A stretch of DNA of 47,539 nt from Streptomyces sp. ISL-11 (GCF_018614525.1 NZ_JAGGOL010000023.1:1-47539); one strand, 5' to 3'. Counted from the stretch's first letter, positions 1 through 8,411 are shown. The notes: generated from the sequence alone by a model not told the origin. Translations and numbers: made by a program.

Positions 1-273
1 CGGCACGGCGGCACGGGCCAGCTCGGCGCGCTCGGCGGCGCCGAGCCGCCCGGGGCGGCCGGGCCGTCGGCCGGGCAGGCAGGGCTCGATCTCGCTGCCG
101 TCGACCGGGTTGACGGTCAGGACGTAGTCGCCGGCCACGAGCTGGACGACGCGCACGGGCCCGGTGTTCCGGCCGGCCGTCTCCCGGTCCGGTGCCGGCT
201 GCTCCGGGACGGCGTCGGCGACAGGCTCCTGGCCGTGGTCGTCGAACTCATCGGATCGGTTCGTCGGGTCCAT
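1..273 (-). CDS. 5' end of an unrecognised gene (partial)
   Basis: An open frame starts at an ATG at 273 and runs without a stop to the window edge, giving 91 residues. The N-terminal 30 residues are acidic and low-complexity, rich in Asp, Glu and Pro. A more ordered stretch follows containing VRVVQLVAGDYVLTVNPVDG, then an Arg/Pro-rich linker and an Ala/Glu-rich helix. I do not recognise a catalytic motif. From memory, similar N-termini occur in streptomycete ATP/GTP-binding proteins at this locus, but the part seen here cannot confirm that. It reads out of the window, away from the STAS gene, so its promoter must lie in 274-582. Confidence 0.5.
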   Translation of the reverse strand, partial: MDPTNRSDEFDDHGQEPVADAVPEQPAPDRETAGRNTGPVRVVQLVAGDYVLTVNPVDGSEIEPCLPGRRPGRPGRLGAAERAELARAAVP

Positions 274-457
274 GGTGGTCAAAGCCCCCCAATGCGTGGC
301 GTGCCGTCGTGCCCTCCCGGCCTGTCCGCACTCCCTCACCCTCAGCCGGGACGTACCCGGCCGGCGCTTCGTGTCCGGTGCCCGCCGTGGGCGTGCTGAT
401 GCGGCCTTATGCGGCGGGAAAACCGAACCTCAGACCTGCGGACAGTATCCATGAATA

Positions 458-479
458 CCCGGGCGGCTCGCCGCCCGGG
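458..479. terminator. Perfect GC hairpin downstream of the STAS gene
   Basis: Arms CCCGGGCGG (458-466) and CCGCCCGGG (471-479) enclose the tetraloop CTCG. It lies about 100 nt past the stop of the minus-strand STAS gene and upstream of the partial gene at 1-273. There is no strong U-tract, which is common for streptomycete terminators. The rest of 274-582 shows no gene. Confidence 0.5.
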
Positions 480-582
480 GCATGTCACGGTCTCATGAGA
501 AAGCGGAGGGGCTCCCGAGCGAGCCGGGGGACAGAACGGGAAGGAATCGACCAGGACCTCCCGTACCCCACCGGCCCCGGCG

Positions 583-906
583 TCACACCCGCGGCAGGGA
601 CTCGGCCTCGATGCCGCCTTCGATGGCGAGGATGCGGTGCAGCCGGGTGGCGACCAGCAGCCGCTGCATCCGGTCGGGCACGCCGCGCAGGACCAGCCGC
701 CGGCCGGTGCGTCCCGCTCGGCGGTGGGCGCCCATGATGACGCCCAGGCCCGTCGCGTCCCAGGAGTCGAGCTCGGAGAGGTCGAGGACGAGGTCACCTC
801 TGCCCGCGTCGAGAGCCGAGTGCAGCACCGTACGGGCGTCCGCCGCGCTGCGGACGTCGAGGCGCCCCCCGACGACCAGTTCGGCGTGGTCGCCCCTGAT
901 GTGCAT
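583..906 (-). CDS. STAS-domain anti-sigma factor antagonist
   Basis: A 107-residue single-domain protein of the SpoIIAA/RsbV family, which bind anti-sigma kinases and release sigma factors. It shows the family pattern: an N-terminal strand, a conserved GRLDV turn, then DLSELDSWDATGLGVIMGAH and a C-terminal Arg-rich helix. At the normal phosphorylation motif D-S-(S/T)-G-L-G this protein reads D-A-T-G-L-G, so the usual phospho-serine is alanine and only a threonine follows. The start is ATG at 906 with GGGGAG five bases upstream. No partner kinase lies next to it. Family assignment is firm. Whether it is switched by phosphorylation is uncertain. Confidence 0.85.
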   Translation of the reverse strand: MHIRGDHAELVVGGRLDVRSAADARTVLHSALDAGRGDLVLDLSELDSWDATGLGVIMGAHRRAGRTGRRLVLRGVPDRMQRLLVATRLHRILAIEGGIEAESLPRV

Positions 907-1042
907 ATGCGCTCCCCGGAGTGGTGCGTGATGTGGGTGAGGTCCTAAAGAACTGACTGCCTCTCACACGACAAGGTTGCCGCTTGTTGGCGAACCGATA
1001 CCTAATTCACCCCAGTGGGTGAATGGTCTGGCGGCCACACCG

Positions 1043-1891
1043 TCAGTGCTGGTAAAAGCCCTGCCCGCTCTTGCGGCCGAGGTCCCCGGCGTCGACCATG
1101 CGGCGCATGATCTCCGGCGGCGCGAACTTCTCGTCCTGGCACTCCGTGTAGATGTTGCCCGTGGCGTGCATCAGGATGTCGACACCGGTCAGGTCGGCCG
1201 TGGCCAGCGGACCCATCGCGTGGCCGAAGCCCAGCTTGCAGGCGATGTCGATGTCCTCGGCGGAAGCCACGCCGGACTCGTACAGCTTGGCGGCCTCGAC
1301 GACGAGCGCCGAGATCAGCCGGGTGGTCACGAAGCCGGCGACGTCGCGGTTGACGACGATGCAGGTCTTGCCCACGCCCTCGGCGAACTCGCGGGCGGCG
1401 GCGAGGGTTTCGTCACTCGTCTTGTACCCGCGGACCAGCTCGCAGAGCTGCATCATCGGCACGGGCGAGAAGAAGTGCGTGCCCACGACGCGCTCCGGGC
1501 GCTGCGTGGCGGCCGCGATCTTCGTGATCGGGATGGCGGAGGTGTTGGAGGCCAGGACGGTCTCGTCCTTCACCAGTCCGTCCAGGGTGCGGAAGATGTC
1601 CCGCTTGGTGTCGATGTCCTCGAAGACGGCCTCGACCACGATGTCGGCGTCGGCCGCGCCGTCGAGGTCGGTGGTCGTGGTGATCCGGGCGAGTGCCCGC
1701 TCGGCCGCGTCGGCGTCGAGCTTGCCCTTGGAGACGAACTTGTCGTACGAGCTCTTGATGCCGTCCGTGCCACGCCGCAGCGCCGCGTCGGTGACGTCCC
1801 GCAGGACGACGTCCCACCCGGCCTGAGCGGAGACCTGGGCGATCCCCGAGCCCATCAGACCGGCCCCGATGACGGCGAGCTTCTTGGCCAC
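1043..1891 (-). CDS. 3-hydroxybutyryl-CoA dehydrogenase
   Basis: A 282-residue NAD(P)-dependent 3-hydroxyacyl-CoA dehydrogenase, of the kind interconverting acetoacetyl-CoA and 3-hydroxybutyryl-CoA in butyrate, PHB or ethylmalonyl-CoA metabolism. The N-terminal Rossmann motif is GAGLMGSG. Further on come ASNTSAIPIT, the catalytic-His region GTHFFSPVPMMQLCE, and the C-terminal helical domain with KLGFGHAMGPLATADLTG. The length is normal for the stand-alone bacterial enzyme. I chose the GTG at 1891 over an in-frame ATG at 1918 because AAGGGG sits about seven bases before the GTG and the fold begins at once. It has its own promoter region between 1892 and 2089, divergent from the cobalamin adenosyltransferase. 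Confidence 0.9.
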   Translation of the reverse strand: MAKKLAVIGAGLMGSGIAQVSAQAGWDVVLRDVTDAALRRGTDGIKSSYDKFVSKGKLDADAAERALARITTTTDLDGAADADIVVEAVFEDIDTKRDIFRTLDGLVKDETVLASNTSAIPITKIAAATQRPERVVGTHFFSPVPMMQLCELVRGYKTSDETLAAAREFAEGVGKTCIVVNRDVAGFVTTRLISALVVEAAKLYESGVASAEDIDIACKLGFGHAMGPLATADLTGVDILMHATGNIYTECQDEKFAPPEIMRRMVDAGDLGRKSGQGFYQH

Positions 1892-2089
1892 TGCTGTCCC
1901 CTTACTCCCTGTGCACATGCCTGTTCAGCTACGGCTCTCGGCCGGACCTTAGCGCCCGCCGACCGGCCGTTGGGCAGGAAGAGATGCGCGTCACGTCCCA
2001 AATGACGGACATCACACCGGACAGTCACCACACGCCTCACGCGCCACAGTTGACCCGTTCCTGCCGTGTACGTGGCTACGCTCGTACCC

Positions 2090-2662
2090 ATGGTCAAACT
2101 GACGCGCATCTACACCCGCACCGGTGACACCGGCACCACCGCCCTCGGCGACATGAGCCGCACCGTGAAGACCGACACCCGCATCGCCGCCTACGCCGAC
2201 GCCAACGAGGCGAACGCGGCGATCGGGGTGGCCATCGCCCTCGGGCAGTTGCCGGAGGACATCGTCAAGGTGCTCGTCCGCATCCAGAACGACCTCTTCG
2301 ACGTGGGCGCCGACCTGGCGACCCCCGTCGTCGAGGACCCCAAGTACCCGCCGCTGCGCGTCGAGCAGTCCTACGTCGACAAGCTGGAGGCCGACTGCGA
2401 CCACTTCCTGGAGGGTCTGGACAAGCTCCGCAGCTTCATCCTCCCGGGCGGCACTCCCGGCGCGGCCCTGCTGCACCAGGCGTGCACGGTCGTACGCCGC
2501 GCGGAGCGCTCCACGTGGGCGGCGCTGGAGCTGCACGCCGACATCATGAACCCGCTCACGGCGACGTACCTGAACCGCCTGTCGGACCTGCTGTTCATTT
2601 TGGCCAGGACGGCCAACAAGGAGCTGGGCGACGTGCTCTGGGTGCCGGGCGGGGACCGCTGA
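2090..2662 (+). CDS. ATP:cob(I)alamin adenosyltransferase (PduO type)
   Basis: This 190-residue enzyme adenosylates cob(I)alamin to make the coenzyme used by B12-dependent mutases. It begins with the family signature TRIYTRTGDTGTTALGDM at the ATP-binding N-terminus. RIAAYADANEANAAIGVA, a central helical bundle, and ILPGGTPGAALLHQACTVVRRAER follow, all typical of the PduO family. ATG 2090 is preferred to a GTG at 2066 because the signature begins directly after it. The last 66-68 bp, including the stop, are repeated 126 bp downstream. The AdoCbl it makes could also serve the glutamate mutase at 17995-19793 (inference). Confidence 0.92.
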   Translation: MVKLTRIYTRTGDTGTTALGDMSRTVKTDTRIAAYADANEANAAIGVAIALGQLPEDIVKVLVRIQNDLFDVGADLATPVVEDPKYPPLRVEQSYVDKLEADCDHFLEGLDKLRSFILPGGTPGAALLHQACTVVRRAERSTWAALELHADIMNPLTATYLNRLSDLLFILARTANKELGDVLWVPGGDR

Positions 2663-2789
2663 GAGGGCGCGGCACCGTCGGCCCGGCCGGGGGCCCGGGG
2701 GTTGCCCCCGGACAGACGCAGCATTCTGGCGAGGACGGCCAACAAGGAGCTGGGCGACGTGCTCTGGGTGCCGGGCGGGGACCGCTGAG
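2596..2789. repeat. Direct duplication of the 3' end of the cobalamin adenosyltransferase gene
   Basis: Bases 2596-2663 recur at 2722-2789 with two mismatches in 68, at an offset of 126 bp. The first copy encodes the enzyme's last residues and TGA. The second has no start of its own and ends at 2789, one base before the stop codon of the convergent membrane-protein gene. Between the copies lies a hairpin, CCGGGGG-TTG-CCCCCGG (2695-2711), that looks like a terminator or small dispersed element. The second copy is a gene fragment that carries no function I can see. Confidence 0.9.
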
Positions 2790-3371
2790 TCAGCGCTTCT
2801 CGAAGGCCCGGGGGCGGTCGGGCTCCTCGGCGGTCCCCGGCTTCGGCTGCTTCGGCCACAGCGTGTAGCTCAGCGCGATGACGACGTTGATGCCGATCAC
2901 GATGAGCATCTTCGTCTGCCAGGCGCGCAGCGAGCCGGTGTCGCCGGAGTCGCCGACGTACCAGACGGCCGCCTGGAGCAGGCCCATCGCCACGGCGGCG
3001 GCCAGCACCCAGCGGGCGGCCACCTTCCACTCGTGGACCGCACGGGCCATGCCGTACTTCGGCGGCTTCACGGGCGGCGGCCCGCCGGCGAAGCGGTGGG
3101 CGAAGCGCTGGTCGACCCAGGTGATCGTGGAGTGGCCGAGACCCACCGAGTAGCCGATGTAGACGGCGGCGATGCCGTGCTTCATGCCGGCCTGCGCGCC
3201 GTTCTTCAGGTCGATCGCCGTGGCGATCAGCAGGACGAGCTCCAGCACGGGTTCCATCAGGAGCACCGCGGCCCCGGCGCGCGGCATCCGGGCCAGATAG
3301 CGCAGGCTCAGGCCACCGGCCAGCAGCACCCAGAAGCCCACCTCGCAGATGACGATCAGCGTGATGATCAC
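2790..3371 (-). CDS. Small integral membrane protein of unknown function
   Basis: This 193-residue protein has about five hydrophobic spans, near residues 3-23, 34-53, 66-82, 117-136 and 154-170. A polar segment holding PPPVKPPKYG lies between the third and fourth, and the C-terminus is charged. The first span begins directly after the initiator, so it is a membrane anchor rather than a cleaved signal. I recognise no enzyme motif; conserved-looking points are DLKNGAQAGMKHGIAAVYIG and the GHSTITWVDQRF loop. It is transcribed towards the adenosyltransferase and away from the histidine kinase, sharing a 158-bp divergent promoter region with the latter. Any role in signalling with that kinase would be guesswork. 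Confidence 0.7.
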   Translation of the reverse strand: MIITLIVICEVGFWVLLAGGLSLRYLARMPRAGAAVLLMEPVLELVLLIATAIDLKNGAQAGMKHGIAAVYIGYSVGLGHSTITWVDQRFAHRFAGGPPPVKPPKYGMARAVHEWKVAARWVLAAAVAMGLLQAAVWYVGDSGDTGSLRAWQTKMLIVIGINVVIALSYTLWPKQPKPGTAEEPDRPRAFEKR

Positions 3372-3529
3372 GGATCTCTCCTTCCCTCACCTCCAGCCTC
3401 CCGGCGCGGACCGGCCGTTTCTTCGTCGCCGGTGACGATCCACGACTGCATCCTTCGATGTAGTGCACGCCGTCGCGAAGCTCCCCGGAGCGGACGACCG
3501 CACCGCCTGCCACGTGCTGTGATGGACCC

Positions 3530-4732
3530 ATGCCCGCCCGCCTGCCCCGCCGCCCCGACCGCGAGGCCGTCCTCATCGCGGCTGCCGGCCTGATCGGCGG
3601 CCTCACCCTGTGGTTCCTCGGCCTGCGCAACAACCCTCCGCTGCTCGGGCTGCCCAAGTGGCTGACCCTCGTCGCGCTGGTCGTGATGTGCGGCGCCGAA
3701 CTCCTGCGGCGCAGCGCCCCGCTGACGGCGGTCGCGATCGGCACGCTCACGATCTGCCTCGACATCTGCACGGGCTCGCTCATCGCGACGATCGCCATGT
3801 ACACGGACCTGGTGTACGCGGCGGTGCTGTACGGCCGGCCGTCCGTCGCCTGGCGCATTCCGCGCGTGTGCGAGGTGCTGACCGTGCTGGCGACACTGCT
3901 GGCCCTGGTGATCATCCGGGAGCCGGAGGGGCTGCTCATCGGCTTCGCCTTCGCGGTGCTGCTGGTGGCGCCGGCCTGGACCGGGGTGGGCATCCGCCGG
4001 CACCGCGACGCCGCGCACGCCGCCCGGCTGGAGGCGGAGCGCACCGCGCTGCTGGCCGAAATGGACCGCCGCCAGGCCGTCGGCGCCGAGCGCGCCCGGA
4101 TGGCACGGGAGCTGCACGACATGGTGGCGAACCATCTGTCGGCCATCGCGATCCACTCCACCGCTGCCCTGTCGATAGGCGACCCCAGGGCGTCCGAGGA
4201 GGCCCTGGGTGTCATCCGCGAGAACAGCGTGCAGGGGCTGGCCGAGATGCGCCGCCTGATCGGGCTGCTGCGGCACGCGGGCGCCGAGGCGGAGCCGGCT
4301 GCCACGCCCCGGCTCGACGGGGTGGACGCGCTGCTCGCCCACGCCCGTACCGCCGTGCGCGACGAGCGGTTCCGCTTCGCGCTGTGCGACGAGCGGGGGC
4401 CGGGGCCGCTGCCCGCGCCGGTCGAGCTGGCGGCGTACCGCATCGTGCAGGAGTCGTTGACGAACGCCGTCAAGCACGCGGCGCCCGGTCCGGTCACCGT
4501 GCGGCTGACGAGCGCCGCGGGACGGCCGCTGGTGGCCGAGGTGACCAGCGCGTTCGGCTCGGGGCCGACGCCGCGCGCCCCCGGGTCGGGGGCCGGGCTG
4601 GTGGGGATGAGCGAGCGGGTCGCCCTGCTCGACGGGGAGTTCGAGGCGGGGCCGGTGGACGGCCCGGACGGCAAGCGATGGCGCGTACGGGCGGAACTGC
4701 CCGTGCCGGAGGAAGGCAGAGGATCACTGTGA
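3530..4732 (+). CDS. Two-component sensor histidine kinase (HisKA_3/NarL-partner type)
   Basis: A 400-residue membrane kinase. Roughly the first 155 residues form about five membrane spans with little extracellular sequence, suggesting it senses a membrane or intramembrane signal. A coiled linker (160-190) leads to the dimerisation/phosphoacceptor helix ARMARELHDMVANHLSAI with His196. The ATPase domain has the N-box TNAVKHA (Asn312) and a GSGAGLVGM G-box. This type normally phosphorylates LuxR-like regulators, and one follows directly: its GTG overlaps this stop codon (GTGA, 4729-4732), so the two are co-translated. The pair sits just upstream of the chitinase gene, but the chitinase promoter carries DasR-type sites, so a direct link is only possible. 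Confidence 0.9.
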   Translation: MPARLPRRPDREAVLIAAAGLIGGLTLWFLGLRNNPPLLGLPKWLTLVALVVMCGAELLRRSAPLTAVAIGTLTICLDICTGSLIATIAMYTDLVYAAVLYGRPSVAWRIPRVCEVLTVLATLLALVIIREPEGLLIGFAFAVLLVAPAWTGVGIRRHRDAAHAARLEAERTALLAEMDRRQAVGAERARMARELHDMVANHLSAIAIHSTAALSIGDPRASEEALGVIRENSVQGLAEMRRLIGLLRHAGAEAEPAATPRLDGVDALLAHARTAVRDERFRFALCDERGPGPLPAPVELAAYRIVQESLTNAVKHAAPGPVTVRLTSAAGRPLVAEVTSAFGSGPTPRAPGSGAGLVGMSERVALLDGEFEAGPVDGPDGKRWRVRAELPVPEEGRGSL

Positions 4733-5424
4733 GCACGTCAACGCCCGCGTCCGGCCCCGGTGTACCGGAAGGCATCCGGGTCGTGGTCGCCGAGGATCAG
4801 GCGGCCGTACGTTCCGGGCTGGTGCTCATCCTGCGCTCGGCGCCCGGCATCGAGGTGGTCGGCGAGGCCGCCGACGGTGAGGAAGCCGTGCGGCTGGCGC
4901 GGGAGCTGCGGCCCGACCTGGTGCTGATGGATGTGCAGATGCCGCGTCTGGACGGCGTTTCCGCCACCCGGCAGGTGGTCGGCGAGCGGCTGGCCGACGT
5001 GCTGGTGCTGACCACGTTCGACCTCGACGAGTACGTCTTCGGGGCGCTGCGCGCGGGGGCGGCCGGTTTTCTGCTCAAGGACAGCGACGCGGGCGAGCTG
5101 ATCGCGGCGGTACGGACCGTCGCGCGCGGCGAGGGCCTGATCTCCCCGGCGGTGACCCGCCGGCTGATCGCGGAGTTCGCCCGGCCCGTACGGCAGGCGA
5201 ACGGCCCCGGCCCCGCGATCCTGGAGGTGCTCACCCGCCGGGAGCGCGAGGTGCTGGCCGCTCTGGGCGAGGGCCTGTCGAACGCGGAGGTCGCCGGGCG
5301 GCTGCGCATGGCGGAGGCGACGGTGAAGACGCATGTCAGCCGCTTGCTGAACAAGCTGGAGCTGCGCAGCAGGGTGCAAGCGGCCGTACTGGCCCGGGAG
5401 TTGGGTCTGGTCCAGACCTCTTGA
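4729..5424 (+). CDS. NarL/LuxR-family response regulator
   Basis: A 231-residue regulator in two domains. The receiver (about 15-130) has the acidic pair ED (22-23), the phospho-acceptor Asp68 in LVLMDVQMPRLDG, a Thr in LTTFD and Lys117 in FLLKDSD. The C-terminal GerE helix-turn-helix begins at LTRREREVLAALGEGLSNAE and contains EATVKTHVSRLLNKL. The GTG at 4729 overlaps the kinase stop by four bases and has the kinase's GGAAGG sequence upstream, so it is the cognate partner. The last codons of this gene (CTGGTCCAGACCT) form the first repeat of the chitinase control region, so the regulatory DNA is embedded in coding sequence. Confidence 0.92.
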   Translation: MSTSTPASGPGVPEGIRVVVAEDQAAVRSGLVLILRSAPGIEVVGEAADGEEAVRLARELRPDLVLMDVQMPRLDGVSATRQVVGERLADVLVLTTFDLDEYVFGALRAGAAGFLLKDSDAGELIAAVRTVARGEGLISPAVTRRLIAEFARPVRQANGPGPAILEVLTRREREVLAALGEGLSNAEVAGRLRMAEATVKTHVSRLLNKLELRSRVQAAVLARELGLVQTS

Positions 5425-5449
5425 CCATTGGTACGGACCTTTTTACTCT
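5408..5449 (+). promoter_or_regulatory. Chitinase promoter with two DasR-type 12-bp direct repeats
   Basis: TGGTCCAGACCT (5408-5419) and TGGTACGGACCT (5429-5440) are direct repeats with starts 21 bp apart, two helical turns. The first matches the repeat known in streptomycete chitinase promoters, which overlaps the dre site of the GlcNAc-responsive repressor DasR. A sigma-70-like promoter is interleaved: TTGACC (5421-5426), 17 bp, TACTCT (5444-5449). A repressor on either repeat would cover the -35 box. The first repeat lies inside the 3' end of the response-regulator gene. Confidence 0.8.
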
Positions 5450-5524
5450 CCCCAGCACACCCCCGGTGCGGGTGTCCGGACAGCGCACACCGCACCGGGC
5501 ACCCCCCACCCTGAGGAGCTCGCC

Positions 5525-7846
5525 TTGAGCGCAGGAACCGCACCGGGCACCGGACGTCACTTACGCAGAACCGTGGCCACCCTTTCCGCGCTGCTGCTTC
5601 CGGCCGCCGCGCTGATCGGCCTGGCCTCCCCCGCACCGGCCGCGCCCCAGGCGTCCGCCGCCACCGCCACCTTCGCCAAAACCTCCGACTGGGGCACCGG
5701 CTTCCAGGCCGAGTGGACGGTCAGGAACACCGGCACCACCACGATCAACTCCTGGACCGTCGAGTGGGACTTCCCCTCCACGACCACCGTCGGCGCCTAC
5801 TGGGACGCCCTGATCACCAGCTCGGGCGCGCACCACACGGCGAAGAACCGGGAGTACAACGGCACGATCGCGCCGGGCGCCGCCGTCACCTTCGGCTTCG
5901 TCGCCTCGGGCAACGGCGACCCCGAGGGCTGCAAGCTGGACGGCGGGCCCTGCGACGGCTCCCCCGCCGACACCCCGCCCAGCGCGCCCGGGACACCGGC
6001 CTCCACCGGTGTGACCGCGAACAGCGTCTCCCTGAGCTGGGCGGCCGCCACGGACGACAAGGCCGTCAAGAACTACGACGTCCACCGCGGTGAGACCGTC
6101 GTCGGCACGGTCTCCACCACCACGTTCACCGACACCGGGCTGACCCCCGACACCGACTACACCTACAAGGTCGTGGCGCGCGACTCCGCCGGCCAGACCG
6201 GCCCCGCGAGTCCGGCCACCACCGTCCGTACGGGCACCGGCGGCGGCACCGACAAGCCGCCGTCCGCCCCCGGCACGCCCCAGGCGACGGCGACCACCGA
6301 CACCTCCGTCGCCCTGAAGTGGGCCGCCGCCACCGACGACAAGGGCATCAAGAACTACGACGTCTACCGCGGCACCGTGAAGGCCGCCACGGTCACCAAG
6401 CTCTCCTACACCGACACCGGGCTGACGCCGGGCACCGACTACACGTACACCGTCGTCGCCCGCGACACCGCCGACCAGACCGGCAAGGCGAGCCCGCCGC
6501 TGACCGTACGGACCACCGGGGGCGGCGGCGAGCCGCCCGCCGACCGGGTCAAGGCCGGCTACTTCGTCCAGTGGGGCATCTACGGGCGCGGCTACACCGT
6601 GAAGTCCCTGGAGAACACCGGCGCCGCCGCCAAGCTCACCCACATCAACTACTCGTTCTCCAACATCGACCCCACGAACCTCACCTGTCTCAATGGCGTC
6701 ACCAAGGCCACCACACCCAACCCGCAGGACCCTAGTCAGGGCGACGGCGCGGGCGACTCCTGGGCCGACTACGAGAAGGGCTTCGGCGCCGGTGAGTCCG
6801 TCGACGGCGTGGGCGACACCTGGGACCAGCCGCTCGCCGGCAACTTCAACCAGCTGAAGAAGCTCAAGGCCAAGCACCCCAACCTCAAGATCAATATGTC
6901 CATCGGCGGCTGGACCTACAGCAAGTACTTCTCGGACGTCGCCAAGACGGACGCCTCCCGGCAGAAGTTCGTGAAGTCCTGCGTCGACATGTACCTCAAG
7001 GGCAACCTGCCCGTGACGAACGGCAGGGGCGGGACCGGCGCCGCGGCCGGGATCTTCGACGGATTCGACATCGACTGGGAGTGGCCGGGCTCCGAGGGCC
7101 ACGCCGGCAACCACGTCTCCAAGGACGACAAGGCCAACAACACCCTGCTCTTCGCGGAGTTCCGACGGCAGCTGGACGCCCTGAGCTCCACCACGGGCAG
7201 GAAGTACCTGCTCACCGCCTTCACCCCGGCCGACCCCGGCAAGATCGAGGCGGGCTGGGACATCACCACCAAGGACGGCACGCCCAGCGTGTTCGACTCC
7301 ATGGACTTCGCCAACGTCCAGGGCTACGACTTCCACGGCTCCGGCAGCGACAACAGCTGGGAGCCCCACCGCACGGGCCACCAGGGCAACCTCTACACCG
7401 ACGCGCAGGACCCGTACACCACGAAGTTCAGCGTCGAGTCGACCGTCCAGGCGTACCTCGACGCGGGCGTCGACCCGCGCAAGGTCGTCCTGGGTCTCGC
7501 CTTCTACGGGCGGGGCTGGCAGCAGGTCGCGGACGGCGGGGCGCACGGCGAGTGGCAGAGCGCGGGCGGCGCGGCACCGGGCCAGTTCCCGGAGGAGTCC
7601 GGTACGCGCGGCTACGACAACCTGATCGCATCCGTGGCGAATCTCATCGTCCACCACGACGAGCAGTCGGTGGCCACGTACGGGTACACCGGTGCCGGTG
7701 GGCAGTGGTGGACCTTCGACGACGTCTGGTCGATCAACAAGAAGACGGCCTGGCTGAAGGGCAAGAAGCTGGGCGGCGTGATGATCTGGGAGATGTCGGG
7801 CGACAGCGGCACGCTGATGACGGCGGTCGACAACGGTCTCCGATAA
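5525..7846 (+). CDS. Secreted GH18 chitinase with CBM2 and two FnIII domains
   Basis: This 773-residue extracellular endochitinase hydrolyses beta-1,4-GlcNAc chains. It has a signal peptide (about 1-46: basic RHLRR, hydrophobic core, APAAPQASA), a CBM2-like chitin/cellulose-binding domain (47-146, with a Cys pair at 136 and 143), two fibronectin III repeats (about 152-238 and 246-332) that share long identical stretches such as KNYDV and TDTGLTP, then GH18 (about 341-773). The catalytic signature is DGFDIDWEW with acid Glu519. SIGGW and the terminal VMIWEMSGD strand are present. Start is TTG 5525, supported by GAGGAG six bases upstream and by the signal peptide. The CBM-FnIII-GH18 order is typical of streptomycete chitinases. 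DasR-type repeats lie upstream. Confidence 0.95.
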   Translation: MSAGTAPGTGRHLRRTVATLSALLLPAAALIGLASPAPAAPQASAATATFAKTSDWGTGFQAEWTVRNTGTTTINSWTVEWDFPSTTTVGAYWDALITSSGAHHTAKNREYNGTIAPGAAVTFGFVASGNGDPEGCKLDGGPCDGSPADTPPSAPGTPASTGVTANSVSLSWAAATDDKAVKNYDVHRGETVVGTVSTTTFTDTGLTPDTDYTYKVVARDSAGQTGPASPATTVRTGTGGGTDKPPSAPGTPQATATTDTSVALKWAAATDDKGIKNYDVYRGTVKAATVTKLSYTDTGLTPGTDYTYTVVARDTADQTGKASPPLTVRTTGGGGEPPADRVKAGYFVQWGIYGRGYTVKSLENTGAAAKLTHINYSFSNIDPTNLTCLNGVTKATTPNPQDPSQGDGAGDSWADYEKGFGAGESVDGVGDTWDQPLAGNFNQLKKLKAKHPNLKINMSIGGWTYSKYFSDVAKTDASRQKFVKSCVDMYLKGNLPVTNGRGGTGAAAGIFDGFDIDWEWPGSEGHAGNHVSKDDKANNTLLFAEFRRQLDALSSTTGRKYLLTAFTPADPGKIEAGWDITTKDGTPSVFDSMDFANVQGYDFHGSGSDNSWEPHRTGHQGNLYTDAQDPYTTKFSVESTVQAYLDAGVDPRKVVLGLAFYGRGWQQVADGGAHGEWQSAGGAAPGQFPEESGTRGYDNLIASVANLIVHHDEQSVATYGYTGAGGQWWTFDDVWSINKKTAWLKGKKLGGVMIWEMSGDSGTLMTAVDNGLR

Positions 7847-7862
7847 CACCCGCACGAAAAAA

Positions 7863-7893
7863 CCGGCCGGGCTGATCCATCAAGCCCGGCCGG
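7863..7893 (-). terminator. Terminator between chitinase and DUF2550 gene
   Basis: An 11-bp perfect stem, CCGGCCGGGCT (7863-7873) and AGCCCGGCCGG (7883-7893), has a nine-base loop. The + strand has a run of A just before it (7857-7862), so on the minus strand the hairpin is followed by a T-run. That makes it a classic intrinsic terminator for the DUF2550 gene, and its stem can also stop chitinase transcription. Confidence 0.85.
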
Positions 7894-7912
7894 CGATCGA
7901 GGCCACAGGAAG

Positions 7913-8365
7913 CTAGGCCACGTTCACACGCTGCCCTGGAGGCGCCGCCTCCAGCCACGCCAGGAACCCCGTCAGCGCGTCCTCACTCATCGCCAGTTCC
8001 AACCGCGTCCCCCGGTGCGAACAGATGAGCACCACCGCGTCGGACAGCAACGCCAGCTCCTCGTCCCCCAGCGGCGGACGCCGCTCCAGCACCTCGATGG
8101 AGGCGCGCTCCAGCAACCGGCGGGGCCGATACGCGTAGGAGAAGACCCGGAACCACTCGATCCGGTCACTGTTGTAGCGGGCGACGCCGTACACCCACCC
8201 CTTGCCGTCCGGCGCGGGGCCCCGCTCGGGCACGTCCCACCGCAGGCTGCAGTCGAACGTCCCGCCGGACCGCTGGATGAGCCGCCTGCGCAGCCCGAAG
8301 ACGAAGAGTCCCACCAGCACCAGCAGGACGAGGATGCCGCTCACGAGCAGAGCGAGGACGACCAT
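7913..8365 (-). CDS. DUF2550 family membrane-anchored protein
   Basis: A 150-residue protein of unknown function with one N-terminal membrane span (about residues 2-25, ending in a GLRRRLIQRSGGTFDCSLRW basic stop-transfer region) and a cytoplasmic domain of about 120 residues. FDCSLRWDVP, GVARYNSDRIEWFRVFSYAYRPRR and the C-terminal ALTGFLAWLEAAPPGQRVNVA match the actinobacterial DUF2550 family that follows atpC in Streptomyces. ATG 8365 lies nine bases after AGGAGG and is preferred to the GTG two codons upstream, which is only three bases from it. It is the last gene before the terminator at 7863-7893 and could receive read-through from the atp operon. Confidence 0.85.
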   Translation of the reverse strand: MVVLALLVSGILVLLVLVGLFVFGLRRRLIQRSGGTFDCSLRWDVPERGPAPDGKGWVYGVARYNSDRIEWFRVFSYAYRPRRLLERASIEVLERRPPLGDEELALLSDAVVLICSHRGTRLELAMSEDALTGFLAWLEAAPPGQRVNVA

Positions 8366-8411
8366 CTCCACCGACCTCCTCGCATCATCTAGAGCAACCG
8401 CACCTGTATTG

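Noticed and set aside
2371..4674. A 767-codon minus-strand open frame
   Set aside because: It runs opposite the histidine kinase and through the membrane-protein gene in another frame. Its composition (Ser, Arg, Pro) is that of a shadow frame.
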